This document shows, piece after piece, positions 17,403 through 26,137 of a DNA stretch of 64,000 nucleotides; positions within the stretch are counted from its first letter, which is position 1, and the number at the start of each line of letters is the position of its first letter. Position numbers and translations under genes: made by a program. Below the pieces are notes generated by a model, which worked only from the letters and a program-made list of their open reading frames with translations, made no database searches and had not been told where the DNA came from. The DNA lies in assembly GCA_020353515.1 (NCBI GenBank), contig CP070695.1:2358966-2422965 (forward strand), written 5' to 3'. The DNA is from Candidatus Heimdallarchaeota archaeon. GTDB taxonomy: Archaea > Asgardarchaeota > Heimdallarchaeia > Hodarchaeales > Hodarchaeaceae.

Positions 17403-17538
17403 TAATTGAAATTACATACCAATAACAATATGATTAAAAACTAACGATTCAAACTAACATATCGAATAATGTAATTCACTTTAAATTTAATGTAAACATC
17501 TAGGAATCACCTCAATAATGAAGTAGGATATTGCAAAG

Positions 17539-17751
17539 ATGACTCTAGGAATCAGTGAAGACGCTGATCTTCATCATAAGGCTGAATTAGAATTGACATG
17601 CCCTTGGTGCCATACTCACACCATTAAGACCACTGTCAATCATGGAACCCTTCGTTTGAAGTGCACTGAATGTAACATGAATGCTTTTGCCACTAGAATC
17701 CCCCGAAATAGGAAATTAGCTGATTATATTTCACGACGATTAATTTCTTGA
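17539..17751 (+). CDS. Small zinc-ribbon protein
   Basis: A 70-residue protein with two CxxC pairs, CPWC near residues 21-24 and CTEC near 44-47, spaced 19 residues apart: a zinc ribbon. The rest is charged and basic (RIPRNRKLADYISRR). Such small ribbons often bind nucleic acid or serve as protein-interaction modules. It sits between the two divergent LeuC/LeuD pairs, transcribed in the direction of pair 2, but the 136-base gap to that pair gives no firm link. Confidence 0.65.
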   Translation: MTLGISEDADLHHKAELELTCPWCHTHTIKTTVNHGTLRLKCTECNMNAFATRIPRNRKLADYISRRLIS

Positions 17752-17887
17752 TTAATACTCTCTTTATTTCCTTCTGTTTTTCATAATTGTATGTATCAAG
17801 AGTGTATACTCTCATTCTGGAATAATGAAGCTAACAACAAAGAATTTAACTCCTCCTACTATTTTCTAGTTCACGAGGATTCTGAGT

Positions 17888-19150
17888 ATGACTGGGCAAA
17901 CATTAATTCAGAAAATTCTTTCACGAGCTGCAGGGAAAGAAAAGGAAGGAGTTGCAGAAAATGAGATCGTTTTTGTTTCCCCTCATATGATTCTTAGTCA
18001 TGACAATTCTGCTGCTATTTCAAAGACCTTTCATCAAATTACTGGATCCGATGGGAAGGTTTGGGATCCAAATAGGATTTTTATTGATTTAGATCACGCT
18101 GTTCCTCCACCCGACTATAAGAAAGCAGAAAATCATAAAATAATCAGAGAATTTGTTAAAAAACAGGGAATAAAACATTTTTATGATTGTGGAACTGGAA
18201 TTTGCCATCAAGTTCTCCCTGAAGAAGGTTTAGTCCCACCAAATGTTGTAATTCTGGGTTCTGATTCTCACACAACAACTCATGGAGCCTTTGGTGCTGC
18301 TGGTATTCCAATAGGTCGTACTGAAACAGCTTCAGTATGGGCAATTGGAGAGACTTGGTTAAAAGTTCCTGAAACGATTAAGATAACCCTTGAAAACTAT
18401 TTACCAAATGATGTTTATGCAAAAGATGTTATTCTAGATATAATTGGTAAAATTTCTGCAGATGGAGCTACATACAAGTCTATTGAATTCTATGGAAAAG
18501 CAGTGGAAAGGATGTCCATAAGTGACCGTATGACTATCAGTAATATGTCAGCAGAGGCAGGAGCAAAAGCTGGAATCTTTCCCGTTGACAATGTGACCAA
18601 TGATTGGAATAAACAGTTTAATATTTCTTATGATAGATTAGCAGCGGATGAAGATGCAAGTTATGAACAAGAACTGAATTTTGATCTTGCAAGTCTGACA
18701 CCACGGGTAGCTCAACCACACAAAGTTGATAATGTTGTTCCTATAGAAGATCTACCAAGAATTAAAATTGACGTTGCTCTTCTTGGGACATGCACCAATG
18801 GCAGGATCGAAGATCTCCGAATTGCTTCCGAAATTTTGAAAGATAAGAAGATAAATCCTAACACTAGACTACTTATTTATCCTGCGTCAAGGAGTACCCT
18901 TAATCAGGCAATAAAAGAAGGGATAATGGAAAACTTAGTTGATGCTGAAGGACAGATAGGTGTCCCTGCTTGTGGGCCATGTCTTGGTGAATACGGAGGT
19001 ACTTTAGCACCAGGAGAAAAGGCCATTTCTACAGCAAATCGTAATTTTAAAGGGAGGATGGGGACAAGGGATGCTGAAATTTACTTGGCAAACCCAGCAG
19101 TTGTTGCCAAATCAGCGATTGCAGGGTATATCACCAATGAGGAGGTTTGA
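17888..19150 (+). CDS. leuC: LeuC-type dehydratase large subunit (pair 2)
   Basis: A second aconitase-family large subunit, 420 residues. Cluster cysteines lie in LLGTCTNGRIED and VPACGPCLGEYGG; LGSDSHTTTHGAFGAAG is the conserved GxDSHT segment. It is clearly diverged from the pair 1 subunit (for instance CGPCLG against CGGCAAG), closer to the archaeal LeuC pattern. The stop TGA is followed 2 bases later by the small-subunit ATG, behind a GAGGAGG ribosome site inside the end of this gene. A role as isopropylmalate isomerase or homoaconitase is likely for one of the two pairs; which one cannot be told. Confidence 0.9.
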   Translation: MTGQTLIQKILSRAAGKEKEGVAENEIVFVSPHMILSHDNSAAISKTFHQITGSDGKVWDPNRIFIDLDHAVPPPDYKKAENHKIIREFVKKQGIKHFYDCGTGICHQVLPEEGLVPPNVVILGSDSHTTTHGAFGAAGIPIGRTETASVWAIGETWLKVPETIKITLENYLPNDVYAKDVILDIIGKISADGATYKSIEFYGKAVERMSISDRMTISNMSAEAGAKAGIFPVDNVTNDWNKQFNISYDRLAADEDASYEQELNFDLASLTPRVAQPHKVDNVVPIEDLPRIKIDVALLGTCTNGRIEDLRIASEILKDKKINPNTRLLIYPASRSTLNQAIKEGIMENLVDAEGQIGVPACGPCLGEYGGTLAPGEKAISTANRNFKGRMGTRDAEIYLANPAVVAKSAIAGYITNEEV

Positions 19151-19152
19151 AA

Positions 19153-19668
19153 ATGAAATTTACAGGTAAAATATGGATATTCCCAGACGATGACATCAAT
19201 ACTGATGTCATATTCCCAGGAAAATATACTTATGAACCTCTAACTCCAGAACAGATGGCAGAACACGCTATGGAAGATTATCTCCCTAATTTTGCAAAAG
19301 AAGTTACTAAGGGTGACATTATCGTGGCAGGGAAGAACTTTGGTTGTGGTAGCAGCCGTGAACAGGCAGTCATTTGTTTAGCGAAAGCAGGTTTGAGTTG
19401 TATCATTGCAAAGTCTTTCGCACGGATTTTTTATAGAAACGCTATAAATCAAGCCCTACCCCTTGTAATCTCTTTTGACTGCTCTGATTATGTCATACGA
19501 AATAGATATGCACTAAAAGACGGTGAAATTTCCGTAGATTTTGACACAGGTGTCATCAAACTTCAAGATAAAGAATTTCTTTTTCCTAAGCTCGATAGTC
19601 AGGCATTAGAGATCTTTAAAGCTGGAGGATTGGTTGAATATACAAAAAAACGTTTACAATCTCTATGA
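19153..19668 (+). CDS. leuD: LeuD-type dehydratase small subunit (pair 2)
   Basis: Small subunit partner of the preceding large subunit. [22 protein letters not shown] contains the specificity loop (here KYTYEPLT), and [21 protein letters not shown] is the family signature. The loop again differs from the well-studied YLRT and YLVYT variants. ATG 19153 is preferred over a TTG two codons earlier because of the GAGGAGG site at about 19140. Its 172 residues match archaeal LeuD. Confidence 0.88.
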   Translation: MKFTGKIWIFPDDDINTDVIFPGKYTYEPLTPEQMAEHAMEDYLPNFAKEVTKGDIIVAGKNFGCGSSREQAVICLAKAGLSCIIAKSFARIFYRNAINQALPLVISFDCSDYVIRNRYALKDGEISVDFDTGVIKLQDKEFLFPKLDSQALEIFKAGGLVEYTKKRLQSL

Positions 19669-19692
19669 GAAACTGCTAGGTTGAATGAATCA

Positions 19693-20172
19693 ATGGCTGA
19701 GATTATAGACTCCGAAGAGAAATCTATAAGGAATTCGTTAGGGTTCTATGGCTTAGTATCATTCTTGATCTTTCTTCTTTACACTTTTATAGTCGCATTA
19801 GGATTTTTCATGCTTTTCTCGACTGTTCAATTTGGATTCTTTGAATCAGGTTCATTCTCCGAGTGGAATCTAACTGGTTTTTTTGAGTGGTTATTGTCGT
19901 TTGAGTGGTTTAGTAAGTTCTTAACTGATTCATTGTTCCTGTTGGTGATTTTATACATATATACTATTATCACTTGGATATATGTTTATTATAGTACTGT
20001 TAAGATCGTTTTTTGTGGAGAGAAAGAGAAAGACTGGTCATTAGGATGGTACCTAGGAGGTTGGCTAGCGTTCATCTCGATATTTTTTGTCCCTGCAATT
20101 TTGGCTGTTCAAAACCTTCCTTTTAGAGCGAAGAATGTTCACTACAAATTCCACCTAAATATTCGTTTATAA
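19693..20172 (+). CDS. Hypothetical membrane protein
   Basis: An unrecognised membrane protein of about 159 residues with three or four hydrophobic segments: GLVSFLIFLLYTFIVALGFF, FLLVILYIYTIITWIYVYY and a C-terminal WLAFISIFFVPAILAV. Aromatic residues are abundant. The frame can start at TTG 19681, but ATG 19693 (MAEIIDSEE) gives an acidic cytosolic head and is chosen. It follows the LeuD gene after about 25 bases and might be on the same transcript. No motif suggests a function. Confidence 0.6.
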   Translation: MAEIIDSEEKSIRNSLGFYGLVSFLIFLLYTFIVALGFFMLFSTVQFGFFESGSFSEWNLTGFFEWLLSFEWFSKFLTDSLFLLVILYIYTIITWIYVYYSTVKIVFCGEKEKDWSLGWYLGGWLAFISIFFVPAILAVQNLPFRAKNVHYKFHLNIRL

Positions 20173-20254
20173 CAGTGAAATCATTGCATTTTTACCTGAA
20201 TGACGCATCAGATTAGGTCATCCAGTTATAAAAAGCAATATGAAAGAAAATAGT

Positions 20255-21532
20255 TTATTCTTTCTCTCTTTTAGGAGTAATGTCGATTAACTCATACTCT
20301 CGTGAACCAATGCCCTGCGTATGCGCAGCTGCAAGTTGGGTCTCAGCAATTATGGGTCTGGATTCTGTATCTACCCAAAAACTAAATAGACCGAGTTTCA
20401 TGCTATCAGGTTCCATTGCTTCTGGTACAGGATCAATTTTCCCCTGAGGAAAATCTAATCCAGTTTCCGCTGGGGATTCAGGTAAACCAGGTGCTTTTGT
20501 TACAAGATCAACACATGCTTGATCAATAGCAATTGGATCATTTGAGTATAAAATTCCTTGGTCTGGAACTAAAAGGTTACCACCCGCACTCATACAGTCG
20601 CAATGACTTGTAATATCTATTGCGATATTGATGTATCGAAGTCTTTCTTCCCTATCACTATTTATTCCTTTCACAACTCCAGCTGCGTTGTCCATCATCC
20701 GTTCTACCTGCTCAACACTGGGAACTCGACGCTTAACTGCGAAGATGCGTTTCTCTTCTAACTCCTCAGGAGGAATCCCAAAATGACACACCGCGAAGCA
20801 CATTGTACATGCAATACATTTCTCTGGGTCATGTACGATTTTCTGATTCTCATCTAAAGAAAGAGCTTGTGTTGGACAGATTCTAATACATTTTTCACAT
20901 GCAGTACAATTCTCTGGTCTTTTCACATAGATATTCTCTCCACCACCCCAATGAGCTCCACCTTTTCCCTCATTACCAACGCAACCGATTCCCAATTGCT
21001 TAAGGGCACCTCCAAATCCTGCTCCATCATGGCCCTTGAAGCGTGATACAATTAGGGTTTTATCTGCTATTCGCAAACCCATAGCTAATGCTACATCTTT
21101 AATGTACTTCCCTTTATCATTATGAACTCTGAAAACCTCTGTTCCCACGATACCATCGTCCATGACAACGGGAGCATTCATAGTCCCAATATTAAATCCA
21201 TTTCTATTTGCTAAAAATACAAATCCTGGGCCATTAGACATAGTTTCTTCTTTGTGCCGTTCATCCCAGAATAACCCAACTCCCTCGCAAACCCACGGAA
21301 TACCACCTGCTTCACGAACTAAATCTACAACTTTCCTGATATACATCGGCCGAAGGTGTCGGGTCTGATTACGACTTCCAAAATGAGTCTTGATTGCGAC
21401 TATTTCTCCTTTCTTTATCCAATCCTTTAATCCAACTGCTTCATGGTTCCATAAGTGTTCTAAACGACCTATGAGCGAATCGCCCATTCCTAACCCTTTT
21501 GTGTTTACTATAAAGACTTTTGATTTACTCAT
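20255..21532 (-). CDS. DUF362 protein with two [4Fe-4S] motifs
   Basis: A 425-residue DUF362 protein. The N-terminal DUF362 domain includes VAIKTHFGSRNQTRHLRP and FKGHDGAGFGGALKQLGIG, and a dicluster ferredoxin insert reads CTACEKCIRICPTQAL followed by CIACTMCFAVCHFG, giving two CxxCxxCxxxC sets (the second ends C-H rather than C-P). The C-terminal part returns to DUF362. The family is widespread in anaerobes, and its reaction is unknown; electron transfer is implied. ATG 21532 (MSKSKVF) is preferred over a TTG 13 codons upstream. Monocistronic. Confidence 0.88.
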   Translation of the reverse strand: MSKSKVFIVNTKGLGMGDSLIGRLEHLWNHEAVGLKDWIKKGEIVAIKTHFGSRNQTRHLRPMYIRKVVDLVREAGGIPWVCEGVGLFWDERHKEETMSNGPGFVFLANRNGFNIGTMNAPVVMDDGIVGTEVFRVHNDKGKYIKDVALAMGLRIADKTLIVSRFKGHDGAGFGGALKQLGIGCVGNEGKGGAHWGGGENIYVKRPENCTACEKCIRICPTQALSLDENQKIVHDPEKCIACTMCFAVCHFGIPPEELEEKRIFAVKRRVPSVEQVERMMDNAAGVVKGINSDREERLRYINIAIDITSHCDCMSAGGNLLVPDQGILYSNDPIAIDQACVDLVTKAPGLPESPAETGLDFPQGKIDPVPEAMEPDSMKLGLFSFWVDTESRPIIAETQLAAAHTQGIGSREYELIDITPKREKE

Positions 21533-21729
21533 AATCTTCACAACGTAATTTAGTTTATGTTTTAAGTACAACAGCCTATGGTTTGCCGTTGTTTAATAAG
21601 AATTAAATAATGATGGTATGTAGGTAATCCTTTTGAGAGACAATAACTCTAAAATAACAATAATTAATTCAGATTAGTAACATTTGAAAGAGTAGGATCT
21701 TGTTTTTTTATTCACTGAATTTCAGGTGA

Positions 21730-21993
21730 ATGATGATGTCAAATCTAAGAATTGAAGTAATTAAGATACTAGAAGCGGGAAAATGTAATTTTGGTCATAA
21801 ACCAGGTGAGACCTTCGATTATCCAGAAGAAAAAGGGAAAATTTGTTCTGCTGCTTGGCATACACTGTATCCTTATCTTAGTGGACTCCAATACGGAGCA
21901 AGCTATCCATGGGAAGAAGATGCCAATAGTATTACCCTGTGTTGTCCTGATTATAAGAATCCTGTAGTATTCAAGATCACACGGATTGAATGA
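21730..21993 (+). CDS. TIGR04076-family small protein
   Basis: An 87-residue protein matching the TIGR04076 pattern: GKCNFGHKPGETFDYPEE, then KICSAAWHTLYPYLSGLQYG and CCPDYKNPVVFKI. Conserved cysteines at about 19, 40 and the CCPD pair suggest metal binding or redox chemistry, but the family is uncharacterised. Many relatives occur in anaerobes near iron-sulfur proteins, as here beside the DUF362 ferredoxin protein. Three ATGs in a row (21730, 21733, 21739-like) make the exact start uncertain by a few residues. Confidence 0.75.
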   Translation: MMMSNLRIEVIKILEAGKCNFGHKPGETFDYPEEKGKICSAAWHTLYPYLSGLQYGASYPWEEDANSITLCCPDYKNPVVFKITRIE

Positions 21994-22064
21994 AGACCAA
22001 AATAGATGCTTCTACATTCATATAGATTTATATTAATCTAATCGCTTAACTACAAAATTCACTA

Positions 22065-22553
22065 TTGGGAAAGTTAATTCTAGTGCCTCTTGATAAAGAG
22101 AAGTTAGATGCATTATTAGAGGAGATCAAACGTCTAGAAGAAAGACCAATTAAAAAACGACGAGTTGTAAAACATCATTCTATCCAAACAAACAATAAAT
22201 CAATTTTTCCGATAAAAAAAGACTTTCTCTTGGTTACAGAAAAAAAAGTGTTTTTTATGATGAGTCATTACTACAAATTAGTGATGCTTTCTATAGATGA
22301 CACTGCTACTGCATTTGAGATATGGATTAAAGGAGTATTACCCTTATTACTTGGCCGATATGGTCTTGATCGTGAAGAGTGGGAAAGAGTCAGTGATCTT
22401 GGGGACCGCGATTCACAACTCGAACAAGAACTAACTGAGGACTGGAAATTATTTTTTCAGAATACGATCCAAAAAGGTCTGATAGATAATGAAATCTTAG
22501 CTTTAATTAATGAAGGAAAAAAACGGGTCGAAAAAATGCGAAGAAAATCGTAG
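22065..22553 (+). CDS. Hypothetical charged protein
   Basis: An unrecognised soluble protein of 162 residues starting at a TTG. It has a basic stretch (RPIKKRRVVKHH) near residues 27-38 and a mostly helical, highly charged second half with DREEWERVSDLGDRDSQLEQ and a basic end (KRVEKMRRKS). A nucleic-acid-associated role is possible but unproven. It stands alone between the TIGR04076 gene and the aldehyde oxidoreductase terminator. Confidence 0.5.
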   Translation: MGKLILVPLDKEKLDALLEEIKRLEERPIKKRRVVKHHSIQTNNKSIFPIKKDFLLVTEKKVFFMMSHYYKLVMLSIDDTATAFEIWIKGVLPLLLGRYGLDREEWERVSDLGDRDSQLEQELTEDWKLFFQNTIQKGLIDNEILALINEGKKRVEKMRRKS

Positions 22554-22617
22554 AAGACTTATTGTTTCTGTAGAGAGTAAAGGGCTTGTGTAAAGAGAAA
22601 ATGGTGTTTTTATGAGG

Positions 22618-22640
22618 AAAAAAAAGAATGAGAAAAAAAA
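22618..22640 (-). terminator. Oligo-T terminator after AOR gene
   Basis: Two runs of eight T residues on the minus strand lie 44-66 bases past the AOR stop, typical of archaeal oligo-T termination. Confidence 0.5.
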
Positions 22641-22683
22641 TTGATAATGGGTACTAGAGTTCAACCTAGATAAAATTCATGTC

Positions 22684-24867
22684 TTATTGATAAGGACTAA
22701 TGACCTTAATTACTTCGTCGGAATCGATACCTAATTCTTTAACCTTTGAGAAAGAGGGACAGCCTCGTTTACTCCAGCCTCGACGCTCATACGCGGCATC
22801 TTGAAGTCTAGCATAGTTTTCTTCGCGGTACTTTCGTAAAATTTTCATTTTTTCTTCGGTGGCTTTCCCTGAAGGATCTTCACCAATTTCTTCTTTAATT
22901 TGTTTGTCGTAACGTTCATATCGACTCTCATATTCTTCTTTTGTAACAGGACCCATGGCACGATAGGGGAAATTTGAGTCACTTTCTCTGAGGCCTTTTC
23001 CTTGGCGAACATTGAGAATACGCTGGAAGTTATATACTCGTTCTGACATTTTAATGAGGTCATCAGGTGTTGATTTCCTTCCAGTTACCCCACTGAAGTA
23101 CTCTGCATACCAATTTACATGTTTGGGAATTTTTGCACGAGCATCTGGTAATGTTAATGGTCGTTGAGGGTTCTCAACATTATCGGGTGGCACTACATCG
23201 TTCCACGGTAATTTACATAAACCATTAAGTCCAAACCATGTCCTCCAGAATGGAAACCAGGCTAGAGCTTCAGCTTTATCTTCAAATGTAGGTAAATTAC
23301 CCCTAACCGAATCTTCAAAGATTAACCAGGCTTCATCATGTTGTGGTCCTTTCAATGTTAATCCGTAACCACCCTGTTGGGCTAATGATTCTTTAGTCAC
23401 ATATTCTGAAAATTCAAGTCCTTTATGTTCCATTCCAATATCTTGAAGAAATTGAGGATCCGCACCGTATTTTTCTGCAAATGCTTTCTTCATTTCTACA
23501 ATACCTTGGCCTACAATGACTCCAAATCCCTCACCTTGAGCCATTTGATGCACTAATTCTAATGCTGCTTCAGCATTCCCAAAATTTAGTTCAAGGCCGC
23601 CAGTTATCTCCTTGGTTAAAATTCCTGCTTCATAGCATTCCATCACAAATGCTATTCCAGTTCCTACTGATATGGTATCTAAGCCATAAGCATCACAATA
23701 GAAGTTAGCCTCCAAAACCCATTTTGGATCCCATACACCCCAATTACTACCACATCCAGCTATTGTTTCGTATTCAGGTCCATCTACATTCACTTTTTGT
23801 CCTTTGAAAGGTCCTGAGAGAACAGTATGTCCTTTGGAAATATGGCTGCATGAAATAGTGCATCCAATCCAACAACCATCTGTTCCCTTTCCAGTGTCAG
23901 TATACACATTTCTCATTATTTCTCGTGTGTAAGGGAACTGTTCACCTTTCAATTCTTTATGAGCGCCAAATCGAAAGTTTTCTACTGGAAGAAGATCAAA
24001 ATCATTCATGATCTCTGGGAGATGTCCTGTACCGACCACTCTCATCTCATTTTGTTCTGGATCATTCTTGATGATTTCTAAATTGTGTTTTTTACCCGCA
24101 TTTTTTGCCATATCAAGTTGTACGGGATTATTTATCTTTGAATCGACCTTAGGAGAGCGGCAGACTAAAGCTTTTAGTCGTTTATTTCTAAAAACTGTTC
24201 CAATACCTCCTCTACCAGCCTGCTTACAACTAGCCCATTGACGTTTCTTACTATACCAGGAAAAATTTAAACAACCCCATTTTGAATACTCAGCTCCTTT
24301 TCCTGCGGAAACAACACTCACACGATGTTTTTCTTTATCACTTGAATTCACAGCATACTTCTCTGTTAATTGCTGAGTAAGCAAGTGAGATTCATCTGGA
24401 ATTTTCTCTGCGTCTTCAATTCTGATTGTTCCTTCATCGCTGTTGATGAAAACAACCACGTCATCTTTGGATTTACCCTGAATTTCAATTGCATCAAAAC
24501 CTGAAAATTTAGTGTAGGGGCCAAAGTATCCTCCCACATTACTATCGATGACGATTCCTGTTAAGGGGGAAATTGTTGTAACGATAGATTTCCCTGATCC
24601 TGGATAGAATGTGCTTCCTCCCAAAGGGCCAGAAGCAATACAAATTACGTTTTCAGGATCATCCCATTTAGTTACACGGTCTTTAGGTAAGGAATTCCAC
24701 ATCAACCATAAGTCAAATCCTTTTCCTCCGATGAATTTTTCCTTCATTTCATCGGTAACAGGTTTAATCTGTATTTCATTGGTAGTTAAGTTGATATATA
24801 ATGTTCTATTTGCATAACCTTTTTCAACTGGTCTTAAATCATAAGATAGTTCGTTTAAAATCGCCAT
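22684..24867 (-). CDS. Aldehyde ferredoxin oxidoreductase family protein
   Basis: A tungsten/molybdopterin enzyme that oxidises aldehydes to acids with ferredoxin as acceptor. GGKGFDLWLMW and SGPLGGSTFYPGSGKS are N-terminal AOR signatures, and WASCKQAGRGGIGTVFRNKRLKA is the pterin-binding region (read in two parts). The cluster cysteines are C332, C336 and C340 (GCWIGCTISC) with the fourth at C551 (NGLCKLPWN). The first spacing is CxxxC, not the usual CxxC. At 727 residues it is about 100 longer than typical AOR, with a charged C-terminal tail. A GGAGG ribosome site precedes the ATG. A MoaD-like gene lies 940 bases away. Confidence 0.92.
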   Translation of the reverse strand: MAILNELSYDLRPVEKGYANRTLYINLTTNEIQIKPVTDEMKEKFIGGKGFDLWLMWNSLPKDRVTKWDDPENVICIASGPLGGSTFYPGSGKSIVTTISPLTGIVIDSNVGGYFGPYTKFSGFDAIEIQGKSKDDVVVFINSDEGTIRIEDAEKIPDESHLLTQQLTEKYAVNSSDKEKHRVSVVSAGKGAEYSKWGCLNFSWYSKKRQWASCKQAGRGGIGTVFRNKRLKALVCRSPKVDSKINNPVQLDMAKNAGKKHNLEIIKNDPEQNEMRVVGTGHLPEIMNDFDLLPVENFRFGAHKELKGEQFPYTREIMRNVYTDTGKGTDGCWIGCTISCSHISKGHTVLSGPFKGQKVNVDGPEYETIAGCGSNWGVWDPKWVLEANFYCDAYGLDTISVGTGIAFVMECYEAGILTKEITGGLELNFGNAEAALELVHQMAQGEGFGVIVGQGIVEMKKAFAEKYGADPQFLQDIGMEHKGLEFSEYVTKESLAQQGGYGLTLKGPQHDEAWLIFEDSVRGNLPTFEDKAEALAWFPFWRTWFGLNGLCKLPWNDVVPPDNVENPQRPLTLPDARAKIPKHVNWYAEYFSGVTGRKSTPDDLIKMSERVYNFQRILNVRQGKGLRESDSNFPYRAMGPVTKEEYESRYERYDKQIKEEIGEDPSGKATEEKMKILRKYREENYARLQDAAYERRGWSKRGCPSFSKVKELGIDSDEVIKVISPYQ

Positions 24868-24935
24868 TATTGTTTTCCTCCAATATAAACAGGAGAATAC
24901 TAGACACTAAGAACAGAGAGGGTTCAAACATCCGA

Positions 24936-24948
24936 TTTAAATAAAACT
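24936..24948. promoter_or_regulatory. Shared divergent TATA region (AOR and HEAT-like gene)
   Basis: TTTAAATAAAA reads as TTTAAATA on the plus strand, 40 bases before the HEAT-like gene, and as TTTTATTTAAA on the minus strand, about 70 bases before AOR. One AT-rich element may serve both divergent promoters. Confidence 0.4.
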
Positions 24949-24982
24949 ATATTAATTTGATTCTTGAAGGAAGCAATCCAAA

Positions 24983-25798
24983 ATGAGTAAAACCCAGAGA
25001 CATCGAAGTGAACTACAATTAATTTTTACCGAGTTTTTCCAAACAAACGACGATAAGAAGCTGACGGAGTATTTATTGTCCAATAGCAATTTACCAGGTC
25101 GTAGAGCAAATTTAGAGTTAGCAAGAGCCTTTACAATAGTTGTTAATGATAATTGGAAAGATCATAAGGATTTTCTATGGAAACTTTTGATTTCATTAAT
25201 CAATATTGATCCAATTCAAGCCCCTACAAATAATCCACAGGAATTTCTCTCTTTCTGCGCTACTTGGGCACTTGGTACTATTGGAGCTAGTTCAGAAATC
25301 CAATACATCGACGCTTTATCTCATCTGAAGGAATTATCAACTGATTCACGTTGGCGTATTCGAGAAGCTGTCGCAAAAGGTATCCATGAACTCATTTCAC
25401 TTCGGAGTATTGAAACCATCAAAGAAATTGACACATGGATATCAAAAGATCATTGGCTTTCAATGAGAGCTGTTGTAACAGGAGTTGCTGCACCAACGTT
25501 ACTCCAGGATAATCAGATAGCGAAACAAGCATTGAATCTTCACAAAAAAGTTCTTACTCAAGTAGAAACCTGCAAAGATAGAAAATCAGAAGAATTCAAA
25601 GTTCTTAGAAAAGGATTAGCATATTCATTAAGCGTTGTTGTTCAGGCAATTCCTGAAGAAGGTTTTAAGTACCTAAAAGAGCTTGCAACGTCTCAGGATA
25701 ATGATATTTCATGGATTCTCAAAGAAAATCTAAAAAAGAATCGATTGGTTAAAAATTTCCCGTCTAAAGTCAAAGAAATAACTAGATTGCTGCAATAA
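24983..25798 (+). CDS. HEAT-like helical repeat protein
   Basis: A 271-residue all-helical protein. Paired helices such as FCATWALGTIGASSEIQYID, DSRWRIREAVAKGIHELI and HWLSMRAVVTGVAAPTLL follow the HEAT/DNA-alkylation-repeat pattern, with the basic WRIRE turn typical of DNA-alkylation-repeat (AlkD-like) proteins. The catalytic Asp/Trp arrangement of AlkD is not clear, so glycosylase activity is not claimed. It probably forms a curved scaffold binding protein or DNA. It diverges from the AOR gene and converges on the MoaD-like gene. Confidence 0.6.
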   Translation: MSKTQRHRSELQLIFTEFFQTNDDKKLTEYLLSNSNLPGRRANLELARAFTIVVNDNWKDHKDFLWKLLISLINIDPIQAPTNNPQEFLSFCATWALGTIGASSEIQYIDALSHLKELSTDSRWRIREAVAKGIHELISLRSIETIKEIDTWISKDHWLSMRAVVTGVAAPTLLQDNQIAKQALNLHKKVLTQVETCKDRKSEEFKVLRKGLAYSLSVVVQAIPEEGFKYLKELATSQDNDISWILKENLKKNRLVKNFPSKVKEITRLLQ

Positions 25799-25805
25799 TA
25801 GCATA

Positions 25806-26096
25806 TTAAGGATCTTTTGATCCTCCCCCTACAGGGGGGACGCATGTTATAATGTCCCCGTCCTTTACTTTTTCATCCAGACCATTAAGAGATTCTATAT
25901 CTTTTCCATTTAAAAGTACATGAAAATGACTTTTTATTTTCCCAGTTTCAGAATGAACCATGTGTGCTAGCACGGATTTTCCAATCTGTGTCTCTAATGC
26001 AACTAGAACTTCTCGGATAGAAGTTCCCTCCGCCTGAAAGACCTTTTTTCCACTCCAGCGCTCTAGAGGACCGTAAAAAGTGACTGTAATTGTCAT
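25806..26096 (-). CDS. MoaD/ThiS-like sulfur carrier with non-terminal GG
   Basis: A ubiquitin-fold protein of 96 residues. It has the MoaD/ThiS layout: MTITVTFYG strand, a middle helix (IREVLVALETQIG), FHVLLNGKDIESLNGLDEKV, then KDGDIITCVPPVGGG. Family members carry a C-terminal GG that is activated by MoeB/ThiF/Uba4-like enzymes and thiocarboxylated for cofactor synthesis or conjugated to proteins. Here four residues, SKDP, follow the glycines, so the tail would need trimming before activation. A molybdopterin/tungstopterin role fits the nearby AOR. It is the last gene of an HD / dehydrogenase / MoaD operon (gap 41 bases). Confidence 0.82.
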   Translation of the reverse strand: MTITVTFYGPLERWSGKKVFQAEGTSIREVLVALETQIGKSVLAHMVHSETGKIKSHFHVLLNGKDIESLNGLDEKVKDGDIITCVPPVGGGSKDP

Positions 26097-26137
26097 GAGG
26101 AGATTCTCTCAAACACTTGATTGGAGAAGAGATAGGA

